Source of the DNA: a virus
Direction: 5' to 3' (one strand)
Length of the DNA: 24,920 nt
IMG/VR virus record: IMGVR_UViG_3300032676_001168
Location: 1 to 24,920 of that record
Below, one piece after another: positions 1 through 7,345 of the stretch. A program made the translations under genes and the position numbers. Position 1 is the first letter of the stretch. Each line of letters begins with the position of its first letter. The notes under the pieces are model-generated. The model ran no database searches and was not told the origin of the DNA. It saw nothing but the letters and a program-made list of their open reading frames with translations.

Positions 1-332
1 ACGTAAACGATCCACCCGTCCCTTGCGCAGCACAAGGCCGTGTTCCGCGCATTCGCTGCTGCAAAATAATCCCGCTTGGTCAGCCGGTGCGGCCCCTGCC
101 AGACGGTCGGCTTCGGAGGGATGTGGATGAACGGGAGCCGGGTCATGTTCGCAAACGTGAGCTTGCGCTGAGTCACGTTGTATGGAGTCCATCCCTCCAT
201 GTCTTGCATCCAGAAATCGACAACGACGATCTCGATGTTCGCCCGGTCGTTTCCTATCTCCCGCTCAAGCGAGCGGAAGAACCACTCGATCTGGGGGTTT
301 AAACGGTTGGTGCAATATGCGATGGTCAACAT
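1..332 (-). CDS. Family 2 glycosyltransferase, N-terminal part (cut by window edge)
   Basis: The frame begins at an ATG at 332-330 and runs off the left edge after 110 codons. It opens MLTIAYCTNR, the usual first beta strand of GT-A family 2 enzymes. It then reads EIVVVDFWMQD, and near the cut edge AAANARNTALCCARDGWIVYV. That last part matches the NxARN...gwi.f.D region just before the metal-binding DxD, which would lie outside the window. The family transfers a sugar from a nucleotide-sugar donor to a glycan, lipid or protein; the acceptor here is unknown. The start lies within the end of the upstream fusion gene (ATGTTGA, 7-nt overlap), so the two are probably translated together. Codons 10-12 (R-L-N) contain a GTTTAAAC palindrome at 297-304. 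The family call is fairly secure and the substrate is open. Confidence 0.8.
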   Translation of the reverse strand, partial: MLTIAYCTNRLNPQIEWFFRSLEREIGNDRANIEIVVVDFWMQDMEGWTPYNVTQRKLTFANMTRLPFIHIPPKPTVWQGPHRLTKRDYFAAANARNTALCCARDGWIVY

Positions 333-2176
333 AGGCTGATTCTTTGGAACATGGCACCGGTTCCCATCCGGAAAAGCATCTTGAATCCGAGTCTCTTTGT
401 CAGGATTGCCGCCCCCTCGGACACGTTTCCACCGGACCACATCAGATCGTCCATGTAGCAGAAACCACCGAGAATAACCTTGGGCGCGAAACGCTCGACA
501 TCGACGGTGGCTTGGCTCGCGTGATTCCCGTCGATCAGCAGGAAGCCTATCCCCTCCGGTGCGTCAACGGCGTCCGACCGCTTGCGGTGAACTTGAACGA
601 TGTCGGCGACCCTGAAACGGTCCAGCGCGGACAGGAAGGAACGGTAGATGCTTTCGTGATCCAGCTTGCCCCACCACTCCGCGTTGTTCTCGGTTTCTCC
701 CTCGATGGAATCCTTCGGGTTCCACGGATCGATGCCGTGGATGGTTCCGGTCCCCACCGCACGCATCGCAAGGGCCACTGAAATCAGCGAGCGGCCACCG
801 TACACTCCAATCTCGACCACGACCTCCGGGCGGTAGGCCAGCACCAGCGAGGCGAAGACGATGTTGTTCTCGGTCAAAGACCAGCCGGGAAGGCGGGAGA
901 TTTCGTTGATGATCGTGTTGATGATGTCGAGCGTCTTCGCAACGGTCCCCGTGGGAACGTCGATCATCCTCGGCGCGATCTCTTCCTTTTTCTCGGCCTG
1001 CCCGTTTACGAGCGCATCGTACATTTCCTTGCTGATCTCGCTAACGCCTCCCCGTGTGACGCAATCATCGATCACCATCGGGTTGTCGGATGCGATCACG
1101 CCTCCGAATCCCTGCTTGGTCGGTGTCCACGGGACGCTGCGGATCTGGCTGGCGCGAAGCGGAATCGAAATGTCCTGACTGAAGAAATGGAAAACCTTTG
1201 GGAATCTCATTTCGCTGACCGGCTGGAACGGAAGCATCCGCAGGTCGAATGATCCAAGGGCGCAGTAGGAGTCGTTCACCCCCATAGAGACGAGCATCTG
1301 ATCCGGGTCGCCCTCCTCAGGAACAAGGCCGCAGGGGAACACCACCAGCGGAAGACCGGCGTGATTCGGCGGCTCGAAATTCGTCGGGTCGTTCATGCTT
1401 CCCCTCAGGAGGGGCGGCGTGATGTCGATGATTTCGAATGGGGGCTTCTGGCTGAAGGTGTATGCGCCCATGTAGTAGCGGCGGCGGCGCACCGGATGGG
1501 GCATATAACCGTGGTAGAAGGACAGCATCTTTCCGCGCCACGGGACCGGCGGGGTGCCTCCCGAGAGCGGTCCCCACTGCCAGCAAAAATTCTTGTCATC
1601 GTGTGCGTCCCACCGTCCCAGCACCTCCCCGGTGTCCGGGTTCACCTCGACCACCTTGTGCGGGTAAGTCCAGTAGATGAAGTACAGATGGTCGCCGATG
1701 TAGAAAAACTGCCAGTTCTTCTGCTGCTTGTCCGGGGTTCCGTTCCCCTCGTACTTGATGATCGGGAGCAGTTCCGCAGACTGGATCGAATTTTCGTTCC
1801 GGATCCGCGCCAAGCGAACGCACGGGGGACGCTTCAGATCGTCGGTCGCGTGGACGAAGCAGATCAGCAGATCACCGTTCGGGCAGCGAATCACCCTCGG
1901 ATCCTCGGCATGGCCGTCCTCCGGAAAACCCGGAAGGTCGATCTCATGCACCAGATTCATGTTGATTCCGTCCGGTGCGCCGGTCGGCTTTTGCCATGCC
2001 AGCTTGAATACCAGCCGCTTGCTGCCGTTTTCCTCGGCATACCGCACGATCCGCGTGCAGAGAAGAAGCTCGCCATTAATTCGAACCATCCCGCCGTTAT
2101 ATCCCCCGGCCTCGCTTTTCAGGAGCCGAACGGAAAATCCTTGCTGGGTTACGGATGGGATGGGGTCGGTTGTCAT
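326..2176 (-). CDS. GH130-like beta-propeller fused to a class I SAM-dependent methyltransferase
   Basis: This is a 616-aa protein with two recognisable parts. Residues about 15-340 resemble the five-bladed propeller of GH130 glycoside phosphorylases. They show an EDPRV motif at 91-95, GGTPPVPWRGKMLSFYHGY at about 206-224, VVFPCGLV at 278-285 and a late LVSMGVNDSYCALGSFDL blade. Residues about 410-616 look like a Methyltransf_24-type domain, with motif I VVEIGVYGGRS at 453-463, GIDPW at 481-485 and LLIDGNH at 546-552. GH130 enzymes phosphorolyse or hydrolyse beta-mannosides. Methyltransferases of this type often modify sugars, but neither substrate can be read here. It starts at the edge of a divergent promoter region and is coupled to the downstream glycosyltransferase. 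A glycan-modifying role is inferred. The propeller could instead be a non-catalytic glycan-binding fold. Confidence 0.75.
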   Translation of the reverse strand: MTTDPIPSVTQQGFSVRLLKSEAGGYNGGMVRINGELLLCTRIVRYAEENGSKRLVFKLAWQKPTGAPDGINMNLVHEIDLPGFPEDGHAEDPRVIRCPNGDLLICFVHATDDLKRPPCVRLARIRNENSIQSAELLPIIKYEGNGTPDKQQKNWQFFYIGDHLYFIYWTYPHKVVEVNPDTGEVLGRWDAHDDKNFCWQWGPLSGGTPPVPWRGKMLSFYHGYMPHPVRRRRYYMGAYTFSQKPPFEIIDITPPLLRGSMNDPTNFEPPNHAGLPLVVFPCGLVPEEGDPDQMLVSMGVNDSYCALGSFDLRMLPFQPVSEMRFPKVFHFFSQDISIPLRASQIRSVPWTPTKQGFGGVIASDNPMVIDDCVTRGGVSEISKEMYDALVNGQAEKKEEIAPRMIDVPTGTVAKTLDIINTIINEISRLPGWSLTENNIVFASLVLAYRPEVVVEIGVYGGRSLISVALAMRAVGTGTIHGIDPWNPKDSIEGETENNAEWWGKLDHESIYRSFLSALDRFRVADIVQVHRKRSDAVDAPEGIGFLLIDGNHASQATVDVERFAPKVILGGFCYMDDLMWSGGNVSEGAAILTKRLGFKMLFRMGTGAMFQRISLC

Positions 2177-2235
2177 AAATTAATTCCCTAATTAGAGCTT
2201 GACGCATCGGGGTCAAGTCTTAAATTGGCCGGGCT
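2177..2235. promoter_or_regulatory. Divergent promoter region with inverted -35-like boxes
   Basis: These 59 bp separate the divergently transcribed fusion gene and recombination module. An inverted repeat, CTTGAC at 2198-2203 and GTCAAG at 2212-2217, gives a TTGAC-type -35 candidate on each strand. On the plus strand TTGACG (2199-2204) is followed after 16 bp by TAAATT (2221-2226). On the minus strand TTGACC (2216-2211) is followed after 16 bp by TAATTA, a poor match to the consensus. An 8-bp palindrome, CTAATTAG, lies at 2188-2195. Neither ATG has a clear Shine-Dalgarno sequence, and the plus-strand leader would be only a few bases long. The inverted repeat could also be an operator. Confidence 0.45.
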
Positions 2236-3471
2236 ATGACTGAAATACCCTCCGAGTCAGAGAAAATCCCTGACGAGCCAAAGACCGAAATTGTTGAATT
2301 GTCCGCTCTGGAAACAATCGAGCGTGCTCAGATCGACTCCCAAATATCCACCGCACGGAAATTCCCCCGTGTGCTGTCCAAGGTAAAGGCCGATATGCTG
2401 ACTTTCGCCACGCTGGACGAGGAAACCGCAGCCTCCTGCTTCTACACCCTTCCGCGAGGAGGGAAGGTAATTCAGGGGCCGAGCATCCGTCTGGCCGAAA
2501 TTGCGGTCAGTTGCTACGGGAATATGCGGACCGGGGCTCGCGTGATCGACGTACAGGCGTCCGGGGACAACCCCCATGTCGTTGTCCAAGCCGTCGCGCA
2601 TGACCTCGAAAGGAACCTCGCCATTTCCATCGAGAAACGGCGCAGGATCTTCAAGAAGAAGAACAAGCCGAATATTGACGAGGATGACATCAATCTCGCC
2701 TGCAACGCCTGCATCGCCATCGCCTTCCGCGATGCCGCCTTCAAGGTGGTCCCCCTCGCCCTGATTAAGCCCGTTTTCGACCGGGCGAAGCGGGTTGCGG
2801 TCGGCGAGGTCAGCAGCCTTGTCGAGAAACGCGGGAAAATCATCGACCGCCTGAAGCAGATGGGCGTCATGGAAAACCGTATTTTGGCAGTCGTTGACTG
2901 TCAGAAGGTTGAGGATGTCACCATCGACAAGCTCGAAATCCTGATCGGCCTCGGGACCGCTCTCAAGGATGGAGAGACAACCATCGAGGAGGCATTCCCC
3001 ACCGCCCCCCAGACCGAACTTCGCAGGCCGTTGTTTAAACAAGCGGACTCGGCCCATCCCGCCGGAACCACGGGATCGCCACCGGCCAGCGGTTCTGCCC
3101 CGGCCACATCGGCGGCAGACTCCCACCCGGATCTTGAGGCGCAGACTCCTCCCGCTGCCCCGCCGCAGCCTCAGGAACCGCCCAAGCGCGGCCCCGGTCG
3201 CCCGAGGAAGGTACAGGATGCCCCACCGGCTCCCACGGCCCCCAGCGAGCCTGAAATCACCCCGCAGGAGCGCGAGACGATGATCAACCGGATGCAGCAG
3301 GAGATGCTGAACGGGAACGTCAGCGAAACTCGCCTCTTCGCCTACGCCAAGAATCTGCCCGGCATGGTTCACGAAGGCGCGGCAAGCGTGTGGGAACTGA
3401 AATCCTCCGCTCTTGCCAAGCTGGAAAAGGCAATAACCGGGCTTTCGACAATTCCCCATCCCCCAGCCTAA
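2236..3471 (+). CDS. Putative phage recombination (ssDNA-annealing-type) protein with C-terminal AT-hook
   Basis: This 411-aa protein has a conserved-looking core at residues about 25-255, including ARKFPRVLSKV, LATLDEETAASCFYTLPRGG-like text and GPSIRLAEIAVSCYGN. I recognise this type from phage genomes but know of no assigned biochemical function. Its place directly before a RecB-family nuclease is the layout of annealing protein/exonuclease pairs such as Red or RecET, so an annealing or recombination-mediator role is inferred. After residue 255 the chain becomes Pro/Ala-rich and low in complexity. It includes KRGPGRPRK at about 317-325, a canonical AT-hook for AT-rich minor grooves, and ends in a short charged segment. 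A GTTTAAAC site at 3033-3040 encodes part of PLFKQ. The start is the first ATG after the promoter and lacks an obvious ribosome site. The stop is 1 nt before the next start. Confidence 0.6.
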   Translation: MTEIPSESEKIPDEPKTEIVELSALETIERAQIDSQISTARKFPRVLSKVKADMLTFATLDEETAASCFYTLPRGGKVIQGPSIRLAEIAVSCYGNMRTGARVIDVQASGDNPHVVVQAVAHDLERNLAISIEKRRRIFKKKNKPNIDEDDINLACNACIAIAFRDAAFKVVPLALIKPVFDRAKRVAVGEVSSLVEKRGKIIDRLKQMGVMENRILAVVDCQKVEDVTIDKLEILIGLGTALKDGETTIEEAFPTAPQTELRRPLFKQADSAHPAGTTGSPPASGSAPATSAADSHPDLEAQTPPAAPPQPQEPPKRGPGRPRKVQDAPPAPTAPSEPEITPQERETMINRMQQEMLNGNVSETRLFAYAKNLPGMVHEGAASVWELKSSALAKLEKAITGLSTIPHPPA

Positions 3472-3472
3472 C

Positions 3473-4618
3473 ATGAGCGAGGAAAATCCTTCCGTCGAAG
3501 TCGGGGAAAATCCTGACTCCCGTCGTGGCCTGCCAAGCGCATCGGAGTACCCCCGGATACATGGGTGTCCGGGGTATCTCCAGCTAAAGAGAAAATTACC
3601 CCATAGGGATCCGGTGGTTTTTGACTACACCGAGAGCGGAAAACGAATTCACGCTTATCTGGCTGATCCATCGTCTGATAAGAAAATGTTGGGGCTCAAG
3701 GACGAGGAAATTGAATTCGCTGTCCGGTGCTGGGAGCAGTGGATCTCCATGCTCGACAAATATTTCCCGGCAGTCGATCCCGCGACTGCCGTCGAGGATA
3801 TTGTCGAGCGCAGAATATTCCTGAAGGGTCCGGACGGCAGGGATATTTTCAGCGGACAACTCGACCGAATCATGGTCGCGCCGAAATTAATCATCGGCAC
3901 CGACTGGAAAACCGGACGCATACCGGTTGAAAGCGTCGAGTCGAATATGCAGATCAGAGCCTATGTCGTTCTGATCGCAGAACTTCTAGGTTATGATCGG
4001 ACCATCCTGATGTCGATCATTCAGCCGTGGATTTCCCAGACTCCAATCCTCGTTGAATACGGCCCCGAGGAAATCAAGAAGGCGAGGGAGGAATTATTTG
4101 CCACCCTGCGCCTTGCCGAGGAGCCCAATGCCCTCCGGATCCCCGGTGAGCACTGCCGTTACTGCCCATGCCGGGCAAACTGCGAAGAAGCGAAATTTGT
4201 CACTATGGAGCTTTCCAAGGTAGAGCCCGCTACCCTTACCTCAAACGACCAGATTGCGGCCTTCCTAGGCCGTGTATCGCTTGCGGAAAAGGTCATTGAG
4301 GCGGTAAAGGCAGAGGCCAAGCGCAGGATCGAGGCCGGTGAGGTAATACCCGGATGGTGCCTTCGCCCCGGTCGCAAGATGGATGAAATCACCGATGCCG
4401 AGTTGGTTTTCACCCGCGCCTCAAATCTCGGCGTAACCCCACAGCAGTTCATGTCTGCCGTCAAAATCGTAAAGGGATCCCTGAAGGATGCCGTGAAAGC
4501 GGCCACCAATCAGAAGGGTAAATCATTGGACGAAACGATGGCAGTCCTGCTCGATGGTTGCGTCACGGAAAAGTTGGCGGCTTCGTTCCTAGCGCAGGAA
4601 ACCAAACCGTCTGTTTAA
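3473..4618 (+). CDS. RecB/Cas4-type PD-(D/E)XK nuclease with 4Fe-4S cysteines
   Basis: This 381-aa protein shows the nuclease core of the RecB family: E112 in VERRI, D131 in SGQLDRI, D144-W-K146 in GTDWKTG, and the QxxxY element Q160-Y164. Four cysteines match the iron-sulfur arrangement of Cas4/AddB-like nucleases: C32 near the N-terminus, then C228, C231 and C237 in the spacing CxxCxxxxxC. Family members degrade DNA ends and leave single strands for an annealing partner, here presumably the preceding gene. The ATG follows that gene's stop by 1 nt, so coupling is likely. The C-terminal third (about 245-381) is helical-looking and unassigned. Its last sense codon and its stop codon (GTT TAA) lie inside a GTTTAAAC palindrome at 4613-4620. 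Alternatives such as a DUF2800-type nuclease would have the same chemistry. Confidence 0.85.
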   Translation: MSEENPSVEVGENPDSRRGLPSASEYPRIHGCPGYLQLKRKLPHRDPVVFDYTESGKRIHAYLADPSSDKKMLGLKDEEIEFAVRCWEQWISMLDKYFPAVDPATAVEDIVERRIFLKGPDGRDIFSGQLDRIMVAPKLIIGTDWKTGRIPVESVESNMQIRAYVVLIAELLGYDRTILMSIIQPWISQTPILVEYGPEEIKKAREELFATLRLAEEPNALRIPGEHCRYCPCRANCEEAKFVTMELSKVEPATLTSNDQIAAFLGRVSLAEKVIEAVKAEAKRRIEAGEVIPGWCLRPGRKMDEITDAELVFTRASNLGVTPQQFMSAVKIVKGSLKDAVKAATNQKGKSLDETMAVLLDGCVTEKLAASFLAQETKPSV

Positions 4619-4621
4619 ACA

Positions 4622-4783
4622 GTGATCTACTATCATCCCATAATTGTTTCCATCGCGGTAATTCTTGTTTTGTGTCCTGCGGCTTTTTACCTGATTTTCA
4701 GGTTGATGGACAAATACCAAGAAATTGACGATCCAACTCGCCGCCTTGGAAATCCGTTCGATCCGGATGACCGAAGACCGTGA
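4622..4783 (+). CDS. Small single-pass membrane protein, 53 aa
   Basis: A GTG at 4622 lies 3 nt after the nuclease stop and opens a 53-codon frame ending in TGA at 4781-4783. Residues about 6-26 (PIIVSIAVILVLCPAAFYLI) form one clear hydrophobic span, followed by a charged tail rich in Asp and Arg. No family is recognised. The start is assumed from tight coupling to the nuclease gene, because no Shine-Dalgarno sequence is visible. The plus-strand terminator lies further downstream, so this would be the last gene of the recombination transcript. It could be chance, but a membrane span followed by a charged tail in a 53-codon frame argues for a real gene. Confidence 0.5.
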   Translation: MIYYHPIIVSIAVILVLCPAAFYLIFRLMDKYQEIDDPTRRLGNPFDPDDRRP

Positions 4784-4829
4784 CGATAAGTTTTGGCTTG
4801 ATATTACCCTAAACTGCTAATAGTCCGTC

Positions 4830-4843
4830 ATTCAACATTGAAT
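4830..4843. promoter_or_regulatory. 14-bp inverted repeat, possible operator
   Basis: ATTCAA and TTGAAT are perfect 6-bp arms around a 2-bp centre, in the AT-rich gap between the last plus-strand frame and the terminator. It may be a protein-binding site. Nothing else supports a function. Confidence 0.3.
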
Positions 4844-4898
4844 AATCCGGAAATCCACAGGGGTTTCTAGCTGTGCCGAGCCGATCACTTCAAGGGGA

Positions 4899-4932
4899 GG
4901 GCTTGGGGGCGCACAACCCCCAAGCCCTTTTT
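4899..4932 (+). terminator. Rho-independent terminator of the plus-strand recombination module
   Basis: A perfect 11-bp stem, GGGCTTGGGGG (4899-4909) and CCCCCAAGCCC (4917-4927), encloses a 7-nt loop and is followed by TTTTT and more T-rich sequence. On the minus strand the hairpin is not followed by a T tract, so it should stop rightward transcripts from 2236-4783. It lies where they would otherwise run against the leftward late genes. A 10-bp direct repeat, TGCCGAGCCG, flanks it (4874-4883 and 4951-4960). The gap from 4784 to 4898 holds no further gene that I can support, but could encode the body of a short transcript ending here. Confidence 0.9.
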
Positions 4933-4965
4933 GTTTCTTGAGCCCCCCGATGCCGAGCCGGGAAA

Positions 4966-5373
4966 TCAATTCTGCGCCGTGCCCTTGTGCGTTCCGTCAA
5001 GCTCTAGGATCAGGTGGTCGAGCTTGCTCTCCATCCGGTCCTGCTTTTGGTTTCCTAAGGCGATCAGTTCCTTCAACGACGCCATTTCCTTGTCCCTACC
5101 CTGAACCTGCTGCTGCCATTCGGCGCGAGGAACAAATAGGGCCATGTCGTGCTCAGTCGTATTCGTCTGGACGTACTGCTCAAGCGGCTTGAATCGGAGA
5201 TCAATGTCTTTGAACTCTTGGTCGAATTGACCGCGAGCGTAGCTAATGCTAACGACGGTCCCGGCGATCCCCATCAATATAGGGATCAATGCTGCCATGA
5301 TGATTTCTGCCCACCTCGACCGCTTTTCGTCCTGATGGGAGGAGTTTTCGCCGTGGTAGGTCGGAGGACTCAT
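4966..5373 (-). CDS. Membrane-anchored coiled-coil protein in the lysis region
   Basis: This 135-aa protein has a hydrophilic N-terminus, one strong transmembrane span at about residues 22-44 (IIMAALIPILMGIAGTVVSI) and a long charged C-terminal half with heptad-like spacing. The topology recalls Rz-type inner-membrane spanins and some holin-associated proteins, but no family motif is seen. The ATG overlaps the stop of the lipase gene by 4 nt (ATGA). An AAAGG sequence ends 7 nt upstream as a ribosome site. It is the last gene of the leftward late cluster. A role in lysis or envelope disruption is inferred only from topology and neighbours. Confidence 0.65.
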   Translation of the reverse strand: MSPPTYHGENSSHQDEKRSRWAEIIMAALIPILMGIAGTVVSISYARGQFDQEFKDIDLRFKPLEQYVQTNTTEHDMALFVPRAEWQQQVQGRDKEMASLKELIALGNQKQDRMESKLDHLILELDGTHKGTAQN

Positions 5374-5981
5374 GGTGTACCTTTTGTTAGACTCGCTGCA
5401 TAAGTTGAAAGTTCATGGCAGTAAACCACCCCTCCCGGCTTGGGAGGAAGGATGTGGGTCACGCTGGGAAGGTCGGGATACCCGAGCAGCGGCAGATGCG
5501 GGACAACATCGTTTGCCATCTGAAACGCCGTTCCCTTCAGGGTCTTGAGGACGTTGATTGCCCGGTCCGAAATCATCTTCGGGCAGGCGAACAGGCAGTA
5601 TTCCTTGGAGCCGTACTCGACCGCCCATAATGCGGCCAGCGGACCTCCACGCGAATGCCCACCCACAATCGCCCAGTCGTACTCGTTTAAACTCTTGCCC
5701 GAGGACGTTCTCAGGCTCTCGTATGTTCCCCAGATACCAGCGGCCACCTCGCCGTATGGCGTATCGTCAGGCTCGATCTCGCAGTCTAGGATCCATTCTT
5801 CAAGCGTGCGGGTGCCTGCGAAGCCAATCGTCAGGCACCCCGTATCGTCAAGGCACACGGCCCCGTAGGGAACCATCCTGTCGCCCATGTCCAGACCGAG
5901 GATCGTGTCGATCACATGGACGTTCGCAGCGGGTAGGGCATACGCCGCTGCGATTGCGGACAGGTACGGGGCCGGGTTCAT
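5370..5981 (-). CDS. Class 3 lipase-like alpha/beta hydrolase
   Basis: This 203-aa protein carries the class 3 lipase signatures: GFAGTRTLEEWILD near residues 53-66 (the F-x-GT oxyanion region), the nucleophile elbow VGGHSRGG with Ser110, DVVPHLP with Asp158 after the core, and His189 in YCHELSTY near the C-terminus. These would form the Ser-Asp-His triad of an esterase or lipase acting on acyl esters. No signal peptide is visible, so it would need another way to reach membrane lipids, or could act on a small ester. It sits between a lipoprotein and a membrane/coiled-coil gene, 4 nt after the lipoprotein stop. Codons for S-L-N include GTTTAAAC at 5685-5692. A lysis or envelope role is inferred. 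Confidence 0.8.
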   Translation of the reverse strand: MNPAPYLSAIAAAYALPAANVHVIDTILGLDMGDRMVPYGAVCLDDTGCLTIGFAGTRTLEEWILDCEIEPDDTPYGEVAAGIWGTYESLRTSSGKSLNEYDWAIVGGHSRGGPLAALWAVEYGSKEYCLFACPKMISDRAINVLKTLKGTAFQMANDVVPHLPLLGYPDLPSVTHILPPKPGGVVYCHELSTYAASLTKGTP

Positions 5982-5985
5982 GCGG

Positions 5986-6294
5986 CTACTTTAGCTGCAT
6001 CGTGGTCGCCGCGCCCGCTCCGTTGACCACATCCAGTTGGAACACCGGATTCACGATGTCGTGGATGGTCACATGGAGTTCTTGGGCCGTGATCTCCGTG
6101 GAGGTCTTGGTGATGTTCTTCCCGGTGATGGTGCCTCCCGCACCGCCCGTCACGCCAACGACGAGGTTGAGTTGGCCGATGGTGCCGTTGGGGATGTGCT
6201 GGTTGATGAAGCCGTCAGGGGTGATGACGCAGCCGCCGAAGGCGAGGGCCAGAGGCAGCGAGATGAGAGTGGTCAGGATTCGTTTGATGTTCAT
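5986..6294 (-). CDS. Small phage lipoprotein
   Basis: This 102-aa protein begins MNIKRILTTLISLPLALAFG followed by G-C-V, a basic N-region, a hydrophobic core and a lipobox-like FGGC. Cys is therefore predicted to be lipidated by signal peptidase II and the mature chain to be tethered to a membrane. The remainder is Gly/Thr/Val-rich and beta-like, with no known domain. The frame stays open well upstream, but this ATG is chosen because it overlaps the preceding stop as ATGA and places the leader at the N-terminus. It could be an outer-membrane spanin subunit by position, although it is not Pro-rich like classical Rz1. Confidence 0.7.
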   Translation of the reverse strand: MNIKRILTTLISLPLALAFGGCVITPDGFINQHIPNGTIGQLNLVVGVTGGAGGTITGKNITKTSTEITAQELHVTIHDIVNPVFQLDVVNGAGAATTMQLK

Positions 6295-6566
6295 GGGGTG
6301 GGAAGGGTTGGCGGGGCGAAGATGTTGGGGAAGGGATGATTTTGAAGGTATCCCCTGACATCGGCCAGCCCGGTGAAGAAGGGAACCGCGCAGAGGTGGA
6401 TCAATTCCACCTCGATTGTGTGGGGCTGTAGGTCGAGGTGGGCAGCACCATCGGCAACGGCAATGCCGCCACCAACGGGAGCACCCACGGGGAACCCATC
6501 GATAAAGCCCGTGAAGAAGGCGGCAAGAGCACCGCCGAACCAGACCTTGAATGCTGATGTGTTCAT
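6291..6566 (-). CDS. Small hydrophobic protein, possible holin-like
   Basis: This 91-aa protein begins MNTSAFKVWFGGALAAFFTG and contains a Gly/Ala/Phe-rich hydrophobic stretch through about residue 45, followed by a moderately polar tail ending in Pro residues. One or two membrane passes are plausible. The start is fixed by a 4-nt ATGA overlap with the peptidase stop. Its own stop overlaps the lipoprotein start in the same way. No family motif is seen. The position between a peptidase and a lipoprotein suggests an envelope or lysis role, with holin as one candidate. Confidence 0.6.
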   Translation of the reverse strand: MNTSAFKVWFGGALAAFFTGFIDGFPVGAPVGGGIAVADGAAHLDLQPHTIEVELIHLCAVPFFTGLADVRGYLQNHPFPNIFAPPTLPTP

Positions 6567-7345
6567 GTGATTTGGGCCAAATCGGACTGGAGGGTTGCGA
6601 GGTCGAATCCTGACGGGGATTCCCCGTTTGCCTCGATCCACTCGGGGGTAAGGCAGGCGTAGGCTTCATCAAAATACCTGTTCCAGAAGTCCCATGTCAT
6701 CCTCTGCTTCTGCCCCCAAGTGATGCAGGTGAGTCCGTCCTCGTCAGCCGCGACGATAATGACGCAGTGTCCTCCCCATGAGCCGGGGGATCCAGCCGGG
6801 GTGGGATCGATGTCCCATACGCCGCCAACCTGAGCCTGAGCCGACACAGGAAGCGCAACCCCCGTGTAGAGGAATCCGAACAGGTAGAGGGCCTGCATCA
6901 CCTCCACCTTGTTCAAGGGGTTCACAGCGGCATACGCAGCTATCCTGTGGCCCGTCCCAGCGATGCCGTTAGTCCTCCAGTAGTTGAGGACGTTCAACTC
7001 GATCCCCCCCTGATCCGTTGAGGGGTCTGCGGGGTTGAACCCGCAAGCCGCCTCGTAGGCCAGCAGGATGTCATGGTCCGAGATAGTCACCTCGGGGGGA
7101 TTTGCGTTCGCCGTGATCGTCTGAACCGCATGGCCCATCCCTGAACAGGTGCAGCATCCGTAACGGTCGTTGTTCATCATTCCGCATGGGAAGGTGACAA
7201 GCTTAGTCCAATCCACGCTCGCGGGGGGAGGAGGCAATGCCCTAACGTACTTCGCTAGGCGCAGCGTGCGCGGATCATGGCGAGGGCTTTTCTTGCCCAG
7301 CTTCACCTTGAGGAAATCGGTACTCGCATGAGTTGGATTCGGCAT
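6563..7345 (-). CDS. Papain-like cysteine peptidase
   Basis: This 260-aa protein shows a papain-type layout. NNDRYGCCTCSGMGHAV (about 58-74) aligns with the Q-x-G-x-C-G-S-C-W segment, with Cys67 the likely nucleophile. GSWGGHCVIIVA carries His193, and CITWGQKQRMTW (about 207-218) resembles the N-S-W-G segment, but with Thr-Trp in place of Asn-Ser-Trp. The catalytic Asn is therefore not obvious. It has no signal peptide. C1-like peptidases occur in some phage genomes, and their targets are largely unknown. Here it heads a run of membrane, lipoprotein and lipase genes, so cleavage of an envelope protein or crosslink is a reasonable inference. Processing of virion proteins is the main alternative. 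The start overlaps the preceding small gene by 71 nt. Confidence 0.75.
   Translation of the reverse strand: MPNPTHASTDFLKVKLGKKSPRHDPRTLRLAKYVRALPPPPASVDWTKLVTFPCGMMNNDRYGCCTCSGMGHAVQTITANANPPEVTISDHDILLAYEAACGFNPADPSTDQGGIELNVLNYWRTNGIAGTGHRIAAYAAVNPLNKVEVMQALYLFGFLYTGVALPVSAQAQVGGVWDIDPTPAGSPGSWGGHCVIIVAADEDGLTCITWGQKQRMTWDFWNRYFDEAYACLTPEWIEANGESPSGFDLATLQSDLAQIT

Noticed and set aside
2257-3474. 405-codon open frame on the minus strand opposite the recombination protein gene
   Set aside because: It mirrors the real gene almost end to end, reads as Arg/Gly-rich text with no domain, and has no place in an operon. GC-rich codon use leaves the antisense frame open.
5558-6358. 266-codon plus-strand frame across the lipase and lipoprotein genes
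   Set aside because: Its composition is atypical and it is antisense to coupled genes with clear lipase and lipobox motifs.
5986-6672. Longer 228-aa version of the lipoprotein frame
   Set aside because: The extra N-terminus is Arg/Pro/Ser-rich out-of-frame text over two neighbouring genes. The internal ATG at 6294 gives an ATGA overlap and a proper lipoprotein leader.
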